From the NCBI RefSeq assembly GCF_014333615.1, contig NZ_JACSCY010000002.1:186001-250000 (forward strand): 64,000 bases of DNA, in the 5' to 3' direction. This DNA is from Hymenobacter citatus. GTDB taxonomy: Bacteria > Bacteroidota > Bacteroidia > Cytophagales > Hymenobacteraceae. The translations under genes and the position numbers were made by a program. The notes beneath the pieces are model-generated. The model saw only the letters and a list, made by a program, of their open reading frames with translations, did no database searches and had not been told where the DNA came from. Below are positions 50,800-60,490 of this stretch, piece after piece (the first letter of the stretch is position 1; each line of letters starts with the position of its first letter).

Positions 50800-52602
50800 A
50801 TGACCACACTTCCCCCTACCTCCCGCACCCATACTTACAACATGGGCCTGATTGGCAACTGCGCCTTCCTGGGCCTGATTGGAACCGATACGGCCGTGCG
50901 TTGGCTGTGCTGGCCCCGCTTCGACAGCAGCTTTGTGTTTGGCAGCCTGCTCGACTCACAGAAGGGTGGTGAATACAGCATCCGGCCGGCCGAGGGGGAG
51001 TTTCGGAGTAACCAGTACTACCTTGACAATACCAACGTACTATGCACCGAGATTGAAACCCGCGACGGCCGATACCGCGTCACGGACTTTGCCCCACGCT
51101 TCGCGCAGTACGACCGCAATTACAAGCCGCTGATGTTTGTGCGCAAGGTAGAGCCCTTGCAGGGCACGCCCCGCGTGCACGTGCGCTGCCAGCCGGTAGG
51201 GCAATATGGCGAGCAGGCGCTCAGCCGCCGCCGCAGCTCCAACCACATTGCCTTTCTAGGGTTGGAAGAGGAAATTCGCCTCACGACCAATATTCCGCTC
51301 ACGTATGTGTTGGATGATCAGAGCTTTGTGCTGAATGAAACGTTCTATCTGGTGCTCACGTACGGTGCCCCGCTGGAAGCGCCGTTGGAAAGCACTGCGG
51401 AGCGGTTTCTGCGCGAAACCACTCAGTATTGGCGCAAGTGGGTGAAAAGCATGAGCATTGGCACGTTCCATCAGGCGGCAGTAATTCGCTCGGCCTTGGC
51501 CCTCAAGTTGCACCAGTACGAGGACACGGGCGCCATCATTGCCGCTACCACTACCTCCCTACCCGAAGCGCCCGGCTCGGGCCGCAACTGGGATTACCGC
51601 TTCTGCTGGATGCGCGACACGTATTATATCCTCACGGCCTTCAACAACATTGGTCACTTCGAGGAGATGGAGCGCTACTTCCACTACATCGCGAATATCT
51701 CGACGAAGGTAGGCGACAAGTACCAGCCGCTCTACAGCATCAGCGGGGCATCGAAGCTGATTGAGGAGGAGCTGGATTTGGAAGGCTACCTCGGTAACCG
51801 CCCCGTGCGCATCGGCAACGACGCCTATACGCACATCCAAAACGACGTGTATGGGCAGGTGCTGGTGGCGCTGCTGCCGCTCTACGTGGACAGGCGCTTC
51901 ATCGACTTCGAGCGCACCCACACCGAAAAGCTGATTTATGATGCCCTGCGCCTGATCCGGCAGACAATGAACCAGCCCGATGCGGGTTTGTGGGAATTCC
52001 GGACCCTCTCGCAGTACCACGCCTACACTTACCTGTTCCATTGGGCCGGCAGCCACGCCGCGTGCAAGGTGGCCAGCTACTTCCAGAACCCCGAGATTCA
52101 GCGGATGGCGCAGGAGCTGATGGACGAGTCCGCCGACAAGATTGAACAATGCTACAACCAGCAGCGCGGCGTATACACCAATGCCATCGGCTCGCCCCAC
52201 CTCGATGCCAGCACCATGCAGCTGATCTTGATGGGCTACCTCGATCCGTCCTCCGAGAAAGCCAAGCAGCACCTAGTAGAGCTGGAGAAAGAGTTGATGA
52301 CACCCGAAGGCCTGTTTTACCGCTACCGCCACGCCGACGACTTCGGCACGCCCGAAACCACCTTCCTGATCTGCTCCTATTGGTACGTGGAGGCCCTGGC
52401 CGCTGTTGGCCGCCTCGACGACGCCATTCGCGAGTTTGAGAAGCTACTTAAGTATACCAACCACCTGGGCTTGCTCTCGGAAGACGTAGATGCCAAAACT
52501 GGCTCGCAGTGGGGCAACTTCCCGCAGGCTTACAGCCATGTGGGCTTAGTAAACGCCGCCTACCGCATCTCTAAAAAGCTGGACCGCCCCAATTTCTTGT
52601 AG
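50800..52602 (+). CDS. Glycoside hydrolase family 15 protein (trehalase/glucoamylase-like)
   Basis: 600 residues, no signal peptide, so cytosolic. The N-terminal beta-sandwich starts LIGNCAFLGLIGTDTAVRWL and WPRFDSSFVFGSLLD. The (alpha/alpha)6 barrel contains the family motif GSGRNWDYRFCWMRDTYYIL and, late, EDVDAKTGSQWGNFPQAYSH, which should carry the catalytic base Glu. GH15 members hydrolyse alpha-glucosides; a group in actinobacteria and archaea are trehalases. The convergent gene makes trehalose, so a trehalase role is the best guess. Length is normal. Confidence 0.88.
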   Translation: MTTLPPTSRTHTYNMGLIGNCAFLGLIGTDTAVRWLCWPRFDSSFVFGSLLDSQKGGEYSIRPAEGEFRSNQYYLDNTNVLCTEIETRDGRYRVTDFAPRFAQYDRNYKPLMFVRKVEPLQGTPRVHVRCQPVGQYGEQALSRRRSSNHIAFLGLEEEIRLTTNIPLTYVLDDQSFVLNETFYLVLTYGAPLEAPLESTAERFLRETTQYWRKWVKSMSIGTFHQAAVIRSALALKLHQYEDTGAIIAATTTSLPEAPGSGRNWDYRFCWMRDTYYILTAFNNIGHFEEMERYFHYIANISTKVGDKYQPLYSISGASKLIEEELDLEGYLGNRPVRIGNDAYTHIQNDVYGQVLVALLPLYVDRRFIDFERTHTEKLIYDALRLIRQTMNQPDAGLWEFRTLSQYHAYTYLFHWAGSHAACKVASYFQNPEIQRMAQELMDESADKIEQCYNQQRGVYTNAIGSPHLDASTMQLILMGYLDPSSEKAKQHLVELEKELMTPEGLFYRYRHADDFGTPETTFLICSYWYVEALAAVGRLDDAIREFEKLLKYTNHLGLLSEDVDAKTGSQWGNFPQAYSHVGLVNAAYRISKKLDRPNFL

Positions 52603-52607
52603 GGTGT

Positions 52608-52804
52608 ACCTCACCCCCCGGCCCCCTCTCCTCGGGGAGAGGGGGAGACACGGCGGATTTCTTCTGAATAAAGAACGAGTATATTGGAAGTCAAAAGCCT
52701 CTCCGGTACTGAACAACTGTTCAGTACCGGAGAGGCTTTTTTGTATGCAGTTTTGCTGCCGTGGCTCCCCCTCTCCCTGAGGAGAGGGGGCCGGGGGGTG
52801 AGGT
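52608..52804. repeat. C/G-run inverted repeat flanking a terminator
   Basis: 46-bp arms (52608-52653, 52759-52804) starting ACCTCACCCCCCGGCCCCCT, with a few mismatches. The loop contains an independent hairpin. Fills the gap between convergent GH15 and OtsAB genes. Confidence 0.85.
52693..52740. terminator. Bidirectional terminator inside the repeat
   Basis: Stem of 23 bp (AAAAGCCTCTCCGGTACTGA...) with a minimal loop at AACT; T-run on both strands. Confidence 0.85.
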
Positions 52805-52809
52805 AAGCC

Positions 52810-55002
52810 CTACTGCGGCACTTTCGCTTCAGCCAGACCTTGCAGCAACTCCTGCACCTCCACCGTACTGGGCACGTGGAAGCGCGCCAGCGAGCGGCTG
52901 TTGCGGCCTACCTTAATAGTATAAGCATCCTTGGGCATGGCGCCGAACGTATCCTCATCGGTGCGGTCGTCGCCGATGGCTAGGATAAAATCGGGCTCGT
53001 AGGTGGCTACCCAGCGGGCGGCGGCGGTGCCCTTGTTGAGGCCGGCGGCTTTAATCTCAATCACCTTGTTGCCTTCCAGCACCTGCAAGTCGCTGTTGCT
53101 AGTTAGGAAGTTGAGGTGGCTGATCAGTTCGCGCACGCGCACAGCGGCCAGTTCGGCATCGGCGCGGCGGTAGTGCCACACCAGCGAGAAGTCCTTGTCC
53201 TCGATAAACGACCCCGCCGTGCGGCTCACGTACAGCTCTAGGGTAGGGCGGATTTCCTTCATCCAGTCGTTGCGCATGGGCTGAAACAGTGTCCAGTCCT
53301 GGCCCGCGGCCCGCAGCCACACGCCGTGCTCGGCAATGAAATCGACTGGCAAGTGGCCCAGCCATTTCTGCAGCGTCTGCCGGTCACGCCCACTGATAAT
53401 CACCACCCGATTATGCGGGTCGGCGCTCAAAGCTGTCAAAATGTCTAAAATCTCAGGTGATGGGGCAGCCTTCTGCGGATTGGGGTGAAAGGGAGCCAGC
53501 GTGCCGTCGTAGTCGAGCAGGAGCAGGCGTTGCGAAGCGGCAGTATAGTGTTGGCGGAGGGCGGCGTTTTCTGCCTCGTCCAGCATTTCAGTGGCCAGGG
53601 TCATCTGTTTGATTTTAGTGTAGGCCAGACGGTTCATAAACAGCTCCGTCCAGTGATATACATTGTAGTGCTGCACCAACGCCTGCATGTTGTGCAGACG
53701 CACTTTTTGTTCTTCCTCGGGCATTTCCAGCGCCTCGTGCATGGCCTCGGCCAGCTGGTTCATGTCGGAGGGATTGATGAGCAGTGCGTCGGACAGCTCG
53801 CGGGCGGCACCGGCCCGCTCACTCAAAATCAGCACCCCGCTGCGGTCGGCTTTGCTGGCAATAAACTCCTTAGATACCAAGTTCATACCGTCGCGGATGG
53901 GCGTTACCAGCGCTACCTCGGCCATGCGGTACAGGGCCGTTAGCTCCTCCAGGGGTAGGGAGCGGTAGAAGTAGTGAATGGGGTTCCAGGTGATGGTGCG
54001 GTAGTCGGCGTTGATGCGCCCCACCAGTTCGTCGATTTCCTCCTTCAGCTCCTGGTACTGCGCCACCTGGTCGCGCGAGGGTACTACCAGCATAATCAGC
54101 GTGGCACGGCCCTGCCACTCGGGGTAGCGCTGAAGCAGCAGCTCAAAGGCCCGCAGCCGCTGGGCAATGCCCTTGGTATAGTCGAGCCGGTCGATGGACA
54201 GGATAATGCGGGCGTTGGGTAGGGCTGCCAGGTAGTTCTGCTCGTGCTCTTGCGCTGCCTCCGAGGCCGCCGCGTTGGCGTAGCGCTCGTAGTCAATACC
54301 CATCGGAAAAGCATCAATCAGCACTGTGCGGTTCTTCAGCTCCAGGCGGCCGTTCTGGCTGGGGTAGCCCAGCAGTTGCGACACCGAGCTGAGGAAGTGG
54401 CGCATGTAGCCAAACGTGTGAAAGCCAATCAAGTCGGCACCCAGCATGCCTTCCAGTAGCTGCGTGCGCCAGGGTAGGGCGCGCAACAACTCATAGGACG
54501 GAAACGGAATGTGCAGGAAAAACCCGATGGTGCTGTGCGGCCGGGCCTTGCGCAGCATCTGGGGTAGCAGCAGCAGTTGGTAGTCGTGCACCCAAATGGT
54601 GTCGTCGTCGCCGGCCGTTTCCAGCACAGCGTCGCAGTATTTCTGATTTACGGCCACGTACGTCTCCCAGTGCTGCTCGTTGTACACGGCATACTGGCTG
54701 AAATAGTGGAAGGTAGGCCACAGCGTTTCATTGCTGAACCCCTCGTAAAAACCTTTAATCTCGTCGTCGGTCAGGAAGACCGGCTGCATGCTGTCGGCCT
54801 GTAGTTTGGTGGTAATCTGCCGCCGCTCCGTTTCGTCGTCTGCTACCAGGCCGGGCCAGCCAATCCAGACGTTACCCTCGGCCCGGTAAATAGAGCCCAG
54901 CCCTGTCGCCAATCCGCCTTCGCTGGGGGTAAAGGCCAGGTCATCATCGGTGCGCTGTACTTTAGTAGGCAAACGGTTAGAGACAATAATAGTACGCGAC
55001 AT
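52810..55002 (-). CDS. otsA-otsB: Fused trehalose-6-phosphate synthase / phosphatase
   Basis: 730 residues. Residues of about 1-470 are the GT20 synthase: MSRTIIVSNRLPTKVQ, GLATGLGSIY, WVHDYQLLLLPQMLRK, FPMGIDYERY, RLDYTKGIAQRL and PIRDGMNLVSKEF. From about 495 a HAD-type phosphatase follows: LLLDYDGTLAPF (nucleophile DxDGT), IISGRDRQTLQKWLG, and AIGDDRTDEDTFGAM near the end. Both domains look complete, so one protein makes trehalose from UDP-glucose and glucose-6-phosphate. Trehalose protects against drying, osmotic stress and heat; stress proteins are coded 2 kb away. Convergent with GH15. Confidence 0.95.
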   Translation of the reverse strand: MSRTIIVSNRLPTKVQRTDDDLAFTPSEGGLATGLGSIYRAEGNVWIGWPGLVADDETERRQITTKLQADSMQPVFLTDDEIKGFYEGFSNETLWPTFHYFSQYAVYNEQHWETYVAVNQKYCDAVLETAGDDDTIWVHDYQLLLLPQMLRKARPHSTIGFFLHIPFPSYELLRALPWRTQLLEGMLGADLIGFHTFGYMRHFLSSVSQLLGYPSQNGRLELKNRTVLIDAFPMGIDYERYANAAASEAAQEHEQNYLAALPNARIILSIDRLDYTKGIAQRLRAFELLLQRYPEWQGRATLIMLVVPSRDQVAQYQELKEEIDELVGRINADYRTITWNPIHYFYRSLPLEELTALYRMAEVALVTPIRDGMNLVSKEFIASKADRSGVLILSERAGAARELSDALLINPSDMNQLAEAMHEALEMPEEEQKVRLHNMQALVQHYNVYHWTELFMNRLAYTKIKQMTLATEMLDEAENAALRQHYTAASQRLLLLDYDGTLAPFHPNPQKAAPSPEILDILTALSADPHNRVVIISGRDRQTLQKWLGHLPVDFIAEHGVWLRAAGQDWTLFQPMRNDWMKEIRPTLELYVSRTAGSFIEDKDFSLVWHYRRADAELAAVRVRELISHLNFLTSNSDLQVLEGNKVIEIKAAGLNKGTAAARWVATYEPDFILAIGDDRTDEDTFGAMPKDAYTIKVGRNSRSLARFHVPSTVEVQELLQGLAEAKVPQ

Positions 55003-55515
55003 AGAAAGGAAGCTTGGTGAAAGAAAGAGTAGGCATTCAAATACTAAGTAGTACGGAGCAGAATTGTTTATTACTGATTGGGAATAACGATTATTACAAA
55101 CGATAGGTTAGGCTAAGGTTATCAGATACAATCTACCGCCGCAAGAATTCAGTTTTCAGCAGCATAGCTGAGTTTGCTGCTATTTATAGAATACCATAAA
55201 AAGTAATATAATGCTACTCTAGTCAGCCGTAATGCTATCTTTTTGTGACTCGCTGTACGGCTGTGCTACCAACCGTGCAGTGCGAATATTCTGACAGGTG
55301 CTGGTAGTAAACAGTATTGATTTTAGTTACACTCTACTGCGCACATATAGAATACTGCAAACCCGTTAAGGCCTTGTAGATAAAGAAAAAATATAGGGGT
55401 AGAATATCTCATAGCCAAATAACCAAGCGCATACGTTGTGTTGCATTGGCTGCTTGCTGTAATAGAACGGTATTGTTGCGTAGTTTACGTAAGAACAATC
55501 AGCGGCACTAAAAAC
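55003..55515. other. Long AT-rich intergenic region
   Basis: About 510 bp without a credible gene. It is much AT-richer than average. It should hold the OtsAB promoter (minus strand), but no exact TAnnTTTG could be placed within 100 bp of the ATG. Nothing else recognised. Confidence 0.5.
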
Positions 55516-55550
55516 AAAAATCCGACTAGCTGGTGCTGGTCGGATTTTTT
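55516..55550 (-). terminator. Terminator of the AT-hook mini-protein gene
   Basis: AAAAATCCGAC and GTCGGATTTTT form an 11-bp stem just 20 bp beyond the minus-strand stop. Confidence 0.85.
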
Positions 55551-55569
55551 AAAACAAGAGTTGGGTAAA

Positions 55570-55797
55570 CTACTCAGCAGTTTCGGTCTTGCGCGGACGG
55601 CCGGGCTTGCGGGCACCTTCCGCGCGTGGCTTACGCTCCTTAGGGGTAGGGGTATAGCCGGGTTGCAGCATTTCGTTTAGCTCTTCCAACAGCGAATTTA
55701 CTTTCGTAACGTTTTTGCGAATCTGGTTGAGTAGTTGCTCGTTGGTAGCAGCATTATCAACAATTTCCTGCAGGCGGGCAATATCCATGGTTGCCAT
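55570..55797 (-). CDS. Small coiled-coil protein with C-terminal AT-hook
   Basis: 75 residues. The first 45 form an amphipathic helix likely to dimerise (IARLQEIVDNAATNEQLLN, VTKVNSLLEELNEML). A Pro-rich hinge follows (PGYTPTPKERKPR), then a basic tail whose KPGRPRK is a textbook AT-hook (core GRP flanked by basic residues), which binds the minor groove of AT-rich DNA. So it may be a nucleoid-associated or architectural protein (inference). A near-ideal promoter upstream and a clean terminator downstream show that the gene is real and independently expressed. I know no named family for it. Confidence 0.75.
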   Translation of the reverse strand: MATMDIARLQEIVDNAATNEQLLNQIRKNVTKVNSLLEELNEMLQPGYTPTPKERKPRAEGARKPGRPRKTETAE

Positions 55798-55846
55798 TAT
55801 GAGTTAAGTTGTGAGTTTAAATTAACGTGTTGTAAATGTTACGTGA

Positions 55847-55878
55847 CAAATATAGTGTTAGTTCCTACGTGGAAACAA
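55847..55878 (-). promoter_or_regulatory. Promoter of the AT-hook mini-protein gene
   Basis: On the minus strand TTG (55876-55878), a 21-nt spacer and TATATTTG (55847-55854). Leader of about 40 nt. Confidence 0.6.
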
Positions 55879-56172
55879 TAAAAAATAAATTAATTAGTAA
55901 GAGTGCGCATTTATAGGATGCGCATAAGATTGTGCCTGCTGCTGTTTTCCTGCTTTTTTATTCTGCCGATGCGTGCAGCTGTTGTAGCGAGCGGCTACAA
56001 AACAATTTGTTTTTGCTGATACCATCATCTAAAAGGATGAAATACTACACCTGCTATTGATGGTTTACTTAAAATGATAGTCATCTACAAGTGATTCAGT
56101 AGTAGCAGCTAAAGGTGAAATGCACCTTCTGAGAACTGCTTAGCTGTTGCCACTCGCAACCACAACAAGCCA
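55879..56172. other. Intergenic region with no recognised feature
   Basis: AT-rich stretch between two minus-strand genes. No ORF with coding character, terminator or long repeat was found. Confidence 0.5.
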
Positions 56173-57186
56173 TTATTTTTTTTCCGCAGACGAACTACCA
56201 TTTTCGCTGCCGCTCAATAAAAATTCGCGCAGCCGGTTAATATGCCGTTTGATTTCTTCGAGGCGTTCTGCCTGTTGTATGCTCCAGTATCCTTCGCCGC
56301 GGCTGGCCATGTTGCTGAGCAGGTTTTTGCGCTCTTCCATCATGCGCAGTGCTACCCACAGCGTTTCCTCCATTTCGTGCTGCGAAGATTCGAGCAGGGC
56401 CTCGGCAGTATAGGCGTGGCCGGTGTGGCAGCGAAAGCGCAACACGTTTCCTTCGTTCACTTCCCATAGGTTGCCACCGCAGCCGGGGCAGGTGAGGGGT
56501 ACCTGGTGCCCAATCTCACTAACTTGCTCTACTGTTCCCATAACACGCTCGGCAATAGCCGCTTCTAGTTGCAAATCATGCGGAATATGTAATGGATCCT
56601 CTGGCTCATAGGCTTTCTGCCCTACCAGCTCCGTTAGCAGCGCGCCCATCTGGCTGATGGGCACCACGTAATCAACGGCCACGTGGCGCAGGGCACTTTC
56701 GGGCATGCTGGTAAACGCAGCATCAGCGGGGTCTTGCACCACGGCAGTGCCGCCGCAGCGCTTCACAAAGTCGAGGCCGGCAGTGCCGTCGTGCAGCATT
56801 CCCGTTAGTACTATGCCAATGACGTGGGAACCGAAAGCCACGGCGGCCGAGCGAAACAGCGCATCGGCGGCAGGGCGGTAGTTGTTCTCGTGCGGGCCTT
56901 TGGTAACCAATATGCGGTTTTCGCGCGTGAGCAGGTGCCGATCGGGCGGGGCCAGGTAGAGGCTGCCGGCCAGCAAAGGCATCTGGTCTTCAGCCAGCTG
57001 ACAGTGCAGAGACGTGTGCATCGACAGCCTATGCACCAGAGGCTCACCCGTAGAATCGGGCGCCAAGTGTTGCACCACCAGTACGGCTGCCGGAAGCGTA
57101 GCGGGGAGCTGCGCTACCAACCGCGTGAGAACCGGCATACCGCCAGCGGAGGTACCAATAACAATAAGAAAAGAAGGAGTAGCCAC
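56173..57186 (-). CDS. Stand-alone CheB-type methylesterase
   Basis: 337 residues. The catalytic domain occupies about 1-190: IGTSAGG with nucleophile Ser13, VVQHLAPDS with the His, and GIVLTGMLHDGTAGLDFV with the Asp, all in CheB order. There is no receiver domain in front. The C-terminal part (about 195-330) has a small zinc-ribbon-like piece LTCPGCGGNLWEVNEG with RFRCHTGH, then helices. This CheB plus ribbon layout occurs in sensory systems outside chemotaxis. No receptors, CheA or CheW are in the window. Divergent to a CheB-CheR fusion gene, so both may serve the same pathway. Confidence 0.88.
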   Translation of the reverse strand: MATPSFLIVIGTSAGGMPVLTRLVAQLPATLPAAVLVVQHLAPDSTGEPLVHRLSMHTSLHCQLAEDQMPLLAGSLYLAPPDRHLLTRENRILVTKGPHENNYRPAADALFRSAAVAFGSHVIGIVLTGMLHDGTAGLDFVKRCGGTAVVQDPADAAFTSMPESALRHVAVDYVVPISQMGALLTELVGQKAYEPEDPLHIPHDLQLEAAIAERVMGTVEQVSEIGHQVPLTCPGCGGNLWEVNEGNVLRFRCHTGHAYTAEALLESSQHEMEETLWVALRMMEERKNLLSNMASRGEGYWSIQQAERLEEIKRHINRLREFLLSGSENGSSSAEKK

Positions 57187-57363
57187 GAAAATGTAGAAGG
57201 ATAAGGTGGAATGCCAGGCGTAGAATACCTGTATACTTACGCGCCGAAACGACAGGCCGCCTATGCCGAATTAACTTAATTTAGTGAAAATTTGCTGATA
57301 CGTGTCGTGTACTACGCGTACTGTTCTGCTGATTTTCTACTTCTATCGTCATTCTATAGTAGC

Positions 57364-60300
57364 ATGAGTTCACCCAAGCAGCCCACTACGCAACTGAACA
57401 GTGACCAAGCTGCACACCCTGTGGAGGATGCCGCCGCAGCTACTACACTAGCCCATCTGAGTCGAAAGCCGTCGGGGGTAGGGGTGGTGCCCGCCGGTAG
57501 CGAAGAAGACCGGTTTACGGTGGTAGCAATGGGAGGCTCGGCGGGGGCTTTGGAGGCTTTTGAGCGGTTTTTTCAACATTTGCCCTCGCATACAGGGTTG
57601 GCCTACGTGGTGGTCACGCACTTGTCGCCCACGCAAGATGGGGAGCTGGCGCAGGTAATTCAGCACTTCACCACCATGCCCGTGCTTGAGGCCAAAGACG
57701 GTATGCGGGTGCGCCCCAATCATGTGTATGTGATTCCGCCCAAACACGACCTGAGCCTGCTGCATGGGGTGCTCTACCTGCTTAAGCCCACTCACACGCC
57801 GAGACACCGCCTACCCATCGACTTTTTCTTGCAGAGCCTGGCCAAAGACGTACGCGAGCGGGCGGTGTGCATCATCTTCTCTGGGATGGGCGCCGATGGT
57901 AGCCTGGGGCTGAAGCTGGTGATGGAAAACTTTGGGATGGTGATGGTGCAGGATCCCGAAACGGCTGTCTACGACTCGATGCCTCGCGCCGCCATGGCCA
58001 CCGAGTTTGTAGACTTTGTGCTGGCGCCGGAAATGATGCCCGCCAAGCTGCTCGACTACGTGGAGCGGCCCCTGCTGGGGCGCCCGCCCCGCCCCAGCGA
58101 AAACCGGGACGACACCACTAGCAAACCAGCTCACGCCCTACAAAAAATCTTCCTGCTAATTCGCTCCCAAACCGGGCACGACTTCAGCTACTACAAGCGC
58201 AATACGGTGTTTCGGCGCATCGAGCGGCGCATGAATGCGCATCAGATCAAGGAATTCACCCACTACGCGCGCTACTTGCAGGAAAACCCCCACGAGGTAG
58301 AGCAGCTGTTTCGGGAATTACTGATTGGCGTCACCAAGTTCTTCCGCGACCACGAGGCTTTTGAGCACCTGAAAACGCATCTGCGGCCCGTGTTGCAGCG
58401 TAAGGAAACCGACAGCACCATTCGGGTGTGGGCGCCCGGCTGCTCTACCGGCGAGGAGGCCTACTCCCTGGCCATGCTACTGCTCGAATGCCTGGACGCG
58501 GTAGACCCCAGCCGCTACCTCAAAATCCAGCTGTTCGCCACCGATATCAGCGCCGAAAGCATCGACTTTGCCCGTAATGGACTTTACCCCGAGAATATCG
58601 CGGCTGATGTGAGCCCGGAACGCTTAGAGCGTTTTTTTCAGAAGGTAGATGGCCGCTACCAGATTCGCAAAGAAGTGCGCGATTTGGTGGTGTTTGCCCT
58701 GCACAACATCAACAAAGACGCGCCCTTCACGAAGCTGGACCTGCTGTGCTGCCGCAACCTGCTGATTTACTTGAGCGGGGAGCTGCAAGAAAACCTGTTG
58801 CCCGTGTTTCACTACGCGCTCAACCCCAACGGTATTCTGTTCCTGGGGCCGAGCGAAAACATTACGGGTTTCCAGGATTTGTTTCAGCCCCTGGATATGA
58901 AGTGGAAGATTTCGCGCCGCACCGAGACGGCCGCGTCGTTGCCGCGACTTGCCAATTTCCCATTTTCTTTATCGAGCCATCCCATGGCTTCGCCCGTACC
59001 GCCCGTGCTTACTCCCACTTCTGCCGCCGCTCGCCGCGATGGCGGCCCCTTTGCCTCTCTTGTTCAGAGAGAGTTGCTACGCGCCTATGCGCCGCCGGCT
59101 GTAGTCATCAACAGCAAGGGCGAAATCCTGTACGTGAATGGCCGCACGGGCAAGTACCTGGAGCCGGCTCCCGGCATGAGCGGCATGAATCTGTTTGAGA
59201 TGGCCCGCGAGGAGCTGAACTTTGAAATCAGTGGGGCCGTGTACCGGGCTACCCAGTCGCGCGAGGATGTGGTGGTTGAAAACGTGCGGGTGCGCACGGA
59301 TACGGGGTTGCAGGTGTTGCGGCTATCGGTGCGGCACCTAGGCGAAACTGACAGCCTAACGGGCTTGCTGCTGGTGGTATTCGAGGATCAGCCTACCCCT
59401 CGCCGCCTGCGCTTGGGTAAGCAGAGTACTTCCCTCGAGCAGCGCAACGATGTGGCTTCGGCCCTCGAAAAAGAGTTGCAATACACCAAGCACCGTCTCC
59501 AGACCACCATTGAGGAAATGGAAAGCAGCCTGGAGGAGCTGAAAAGTACCAACGAAGAGCTGCAATCGGCCAACGAGGAGTTGCAAAGCACCAACGAGGA
59601 GGCCATGACTAATAAGGAGGAGATGCAGAGCCTGAACGAAGAGCTGCTGACCTTGAACATGCAGTATATGGCGCGCACGGAGGAGCTAACGCAGTCGGCT
59701 AACGACATGAAAAACTTGCTCGACGCCACCGAAATTGCCATTATCTTCCTCGATAACGACATGTTGGTGAAGCGCTTCACGCCGCCCGTGGGCCGCATCA
59801 TCAACCTGATGCCCAGCGACGTGGGGAGGCCCCTCATGCACTTTGCTTCCAACCTGCGCTACGAGCACCTCATCCGCGATGTGCAGCAGGTACTCAGCCG
59901 CCTCACCAGCCTGGAGGCCAACATACAGACCGTGAACGGGCAGTGGTACACCATGCGCATTTTGCCTTACCGTACCCTCGATAATTATATCAGCGGTGCC
60001 GTTATCACGTTCACGGAAATCACCAGCCTGAAGCAAATGGAGCAGCAGCTACAGGAAAGTGCCCGCTTTGCCGCCAGCATTCACGAGGCAGTGCGCGAGC
60101 CCCAGCTCACGCTCGACCAACATTTGCGGGTGCTCACGGCCAGCCGCTCCTTTGCCGACGCCTTTCGGGAGCCGAGCGACCAGTTGCCGGGCAAACCGCT
60201 CATCAGCCTCAACGGCGGTGCCTGGGACAAACTGGCCCTGCGCCACCAGCTGCACCAGTTGCTCGATCCTAAATCGGAGCAGATGGAGTTCAACGACTTG

Positions 60301-60435
60301 CTACTGGATATGGTGCTGCCAGAGATAGGGCAGCGGCAGGTGGTGCTGTATGGCCGGCGCCTGCTACACCAGGGCCAGCCCACCAACCAAGTGCTGCTAG
60401 GCGTGAAAGCCATAGTAGAGGGTGCCGCGCTCTGA
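57364..60435 (+). CDS. CheB-CheR-coiled coil-PAS fusion protein
   Basis: 1023 residues from the ATG at 57364; an upstream in-frame start adds an odd hydrophobic stretch. CheB methylesterase lies at about 55-240 (AMGGSAGALEAFERFF, VVVTHLSPTQDGELAQ, FSGMGADGSLGLKLVM). CheR methyltransferase is at about 270-520 (VFRRIERRMNAH, WAPGCSTGEEAYSLAMLLLE, LLCCRNLLIYLSGELQ). A first PAS-like region near 575-675 is followed by a long coiled coil (LEELKSTNEELQSANEELQS), a PAS domain (LLDATEIAIIFLDNDMLVKR) and another sensor-like end. Such fusions couple methylation chemistry to sensing in two-component networks. A PAS histidine kinase follows 55 bp later and is probably the output partner. Confidence 0.92.
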   Translation: MSSPKQPTTQLNSDQAAHPVEDAAAATTLAHLSRKPSGVGVVPAGSEEDRFTVVAMGGSAGALEAFERFFQHLPSHTGLAYVVVTHLSPTQDGELAQVIQHFTTMPVLEAKDGMRVRPNHVYVIPPKHDLSLLHGVLYLLKPTHTPRHRLPIDFFLQSLAKDVRERAVCIIFSGMGADGSLGLKLVMENFGMVMVQDPETAVYDSMPRAAMATEFVDFVLAPEMMPAKLLDYVERPLLGRPPRPSENRDDTTSKPAHALQKIFLLIRSQTGHDFSYYKRNTVFRRIERRMNAHQIKEFTHYARYLQENPHEVEQLFRELLIGVTKFFRDHEAFEHLKTHLRPVLQRKETDSTIRVWAPGCSTGEEAYSLAMLLLECLDAVDPSRYLKIQLFATDISAESIDFARNGLYPENIAADVSPERLERFFQKVDGRYQIRKEVRDLVVFALHNINKDAPFTKLDLLCCRNLLIYLSGELQENLLPVFHYALNPNGILFLGPSENITGFQDLFQPLDMKWKISRRTETAASLPRLANFPFSLSSHPMASPVPPVLTPTSAAARRDGGPFASLVQRELLRAYAPPAVVINSKGEILYVNGRTGKYLEPAPGMSGMNLFEMAREELNFEISGAVYRATQSREDVVVENVRVRTDTGLQVLRLSVRHLGETDSLTGLLLVVFEDQPTPRRLRLGKQSTSLEQRNDVASALEKELQYTKHRLQTTIEEMESSLEELKSTNEELQSANEELQSTNEEAMTNKEEMQSLNEELLTLNMQYMARTEELTQSANDMKNLLDATEIAIIFLDNDMLVKRFTPPVGRIINLMPSDVGRPLMHFASNLRYEHLIRDVQQVLSRLTSLEANIQTVNGQWYTMRILPYRTLDNYISGAVITFTEITSLKQMEQQLQESARFAASIHEAVREPQLTLDQHLRVLTASRSFADAFREPSDQLPGKPLISLNGGAWDKLALRHQLHQLLDPKSEQMEFNDLLLDMVLPEIGQRQVVLYGRRLLHQGQPTNQVLLGVKAIVEGAAL

Positions 60436-60490
60436 GCCGCACACCGCACTTGGGTATCGCTAATTTTAGAAATTTCAATCTGCTTGGAGT

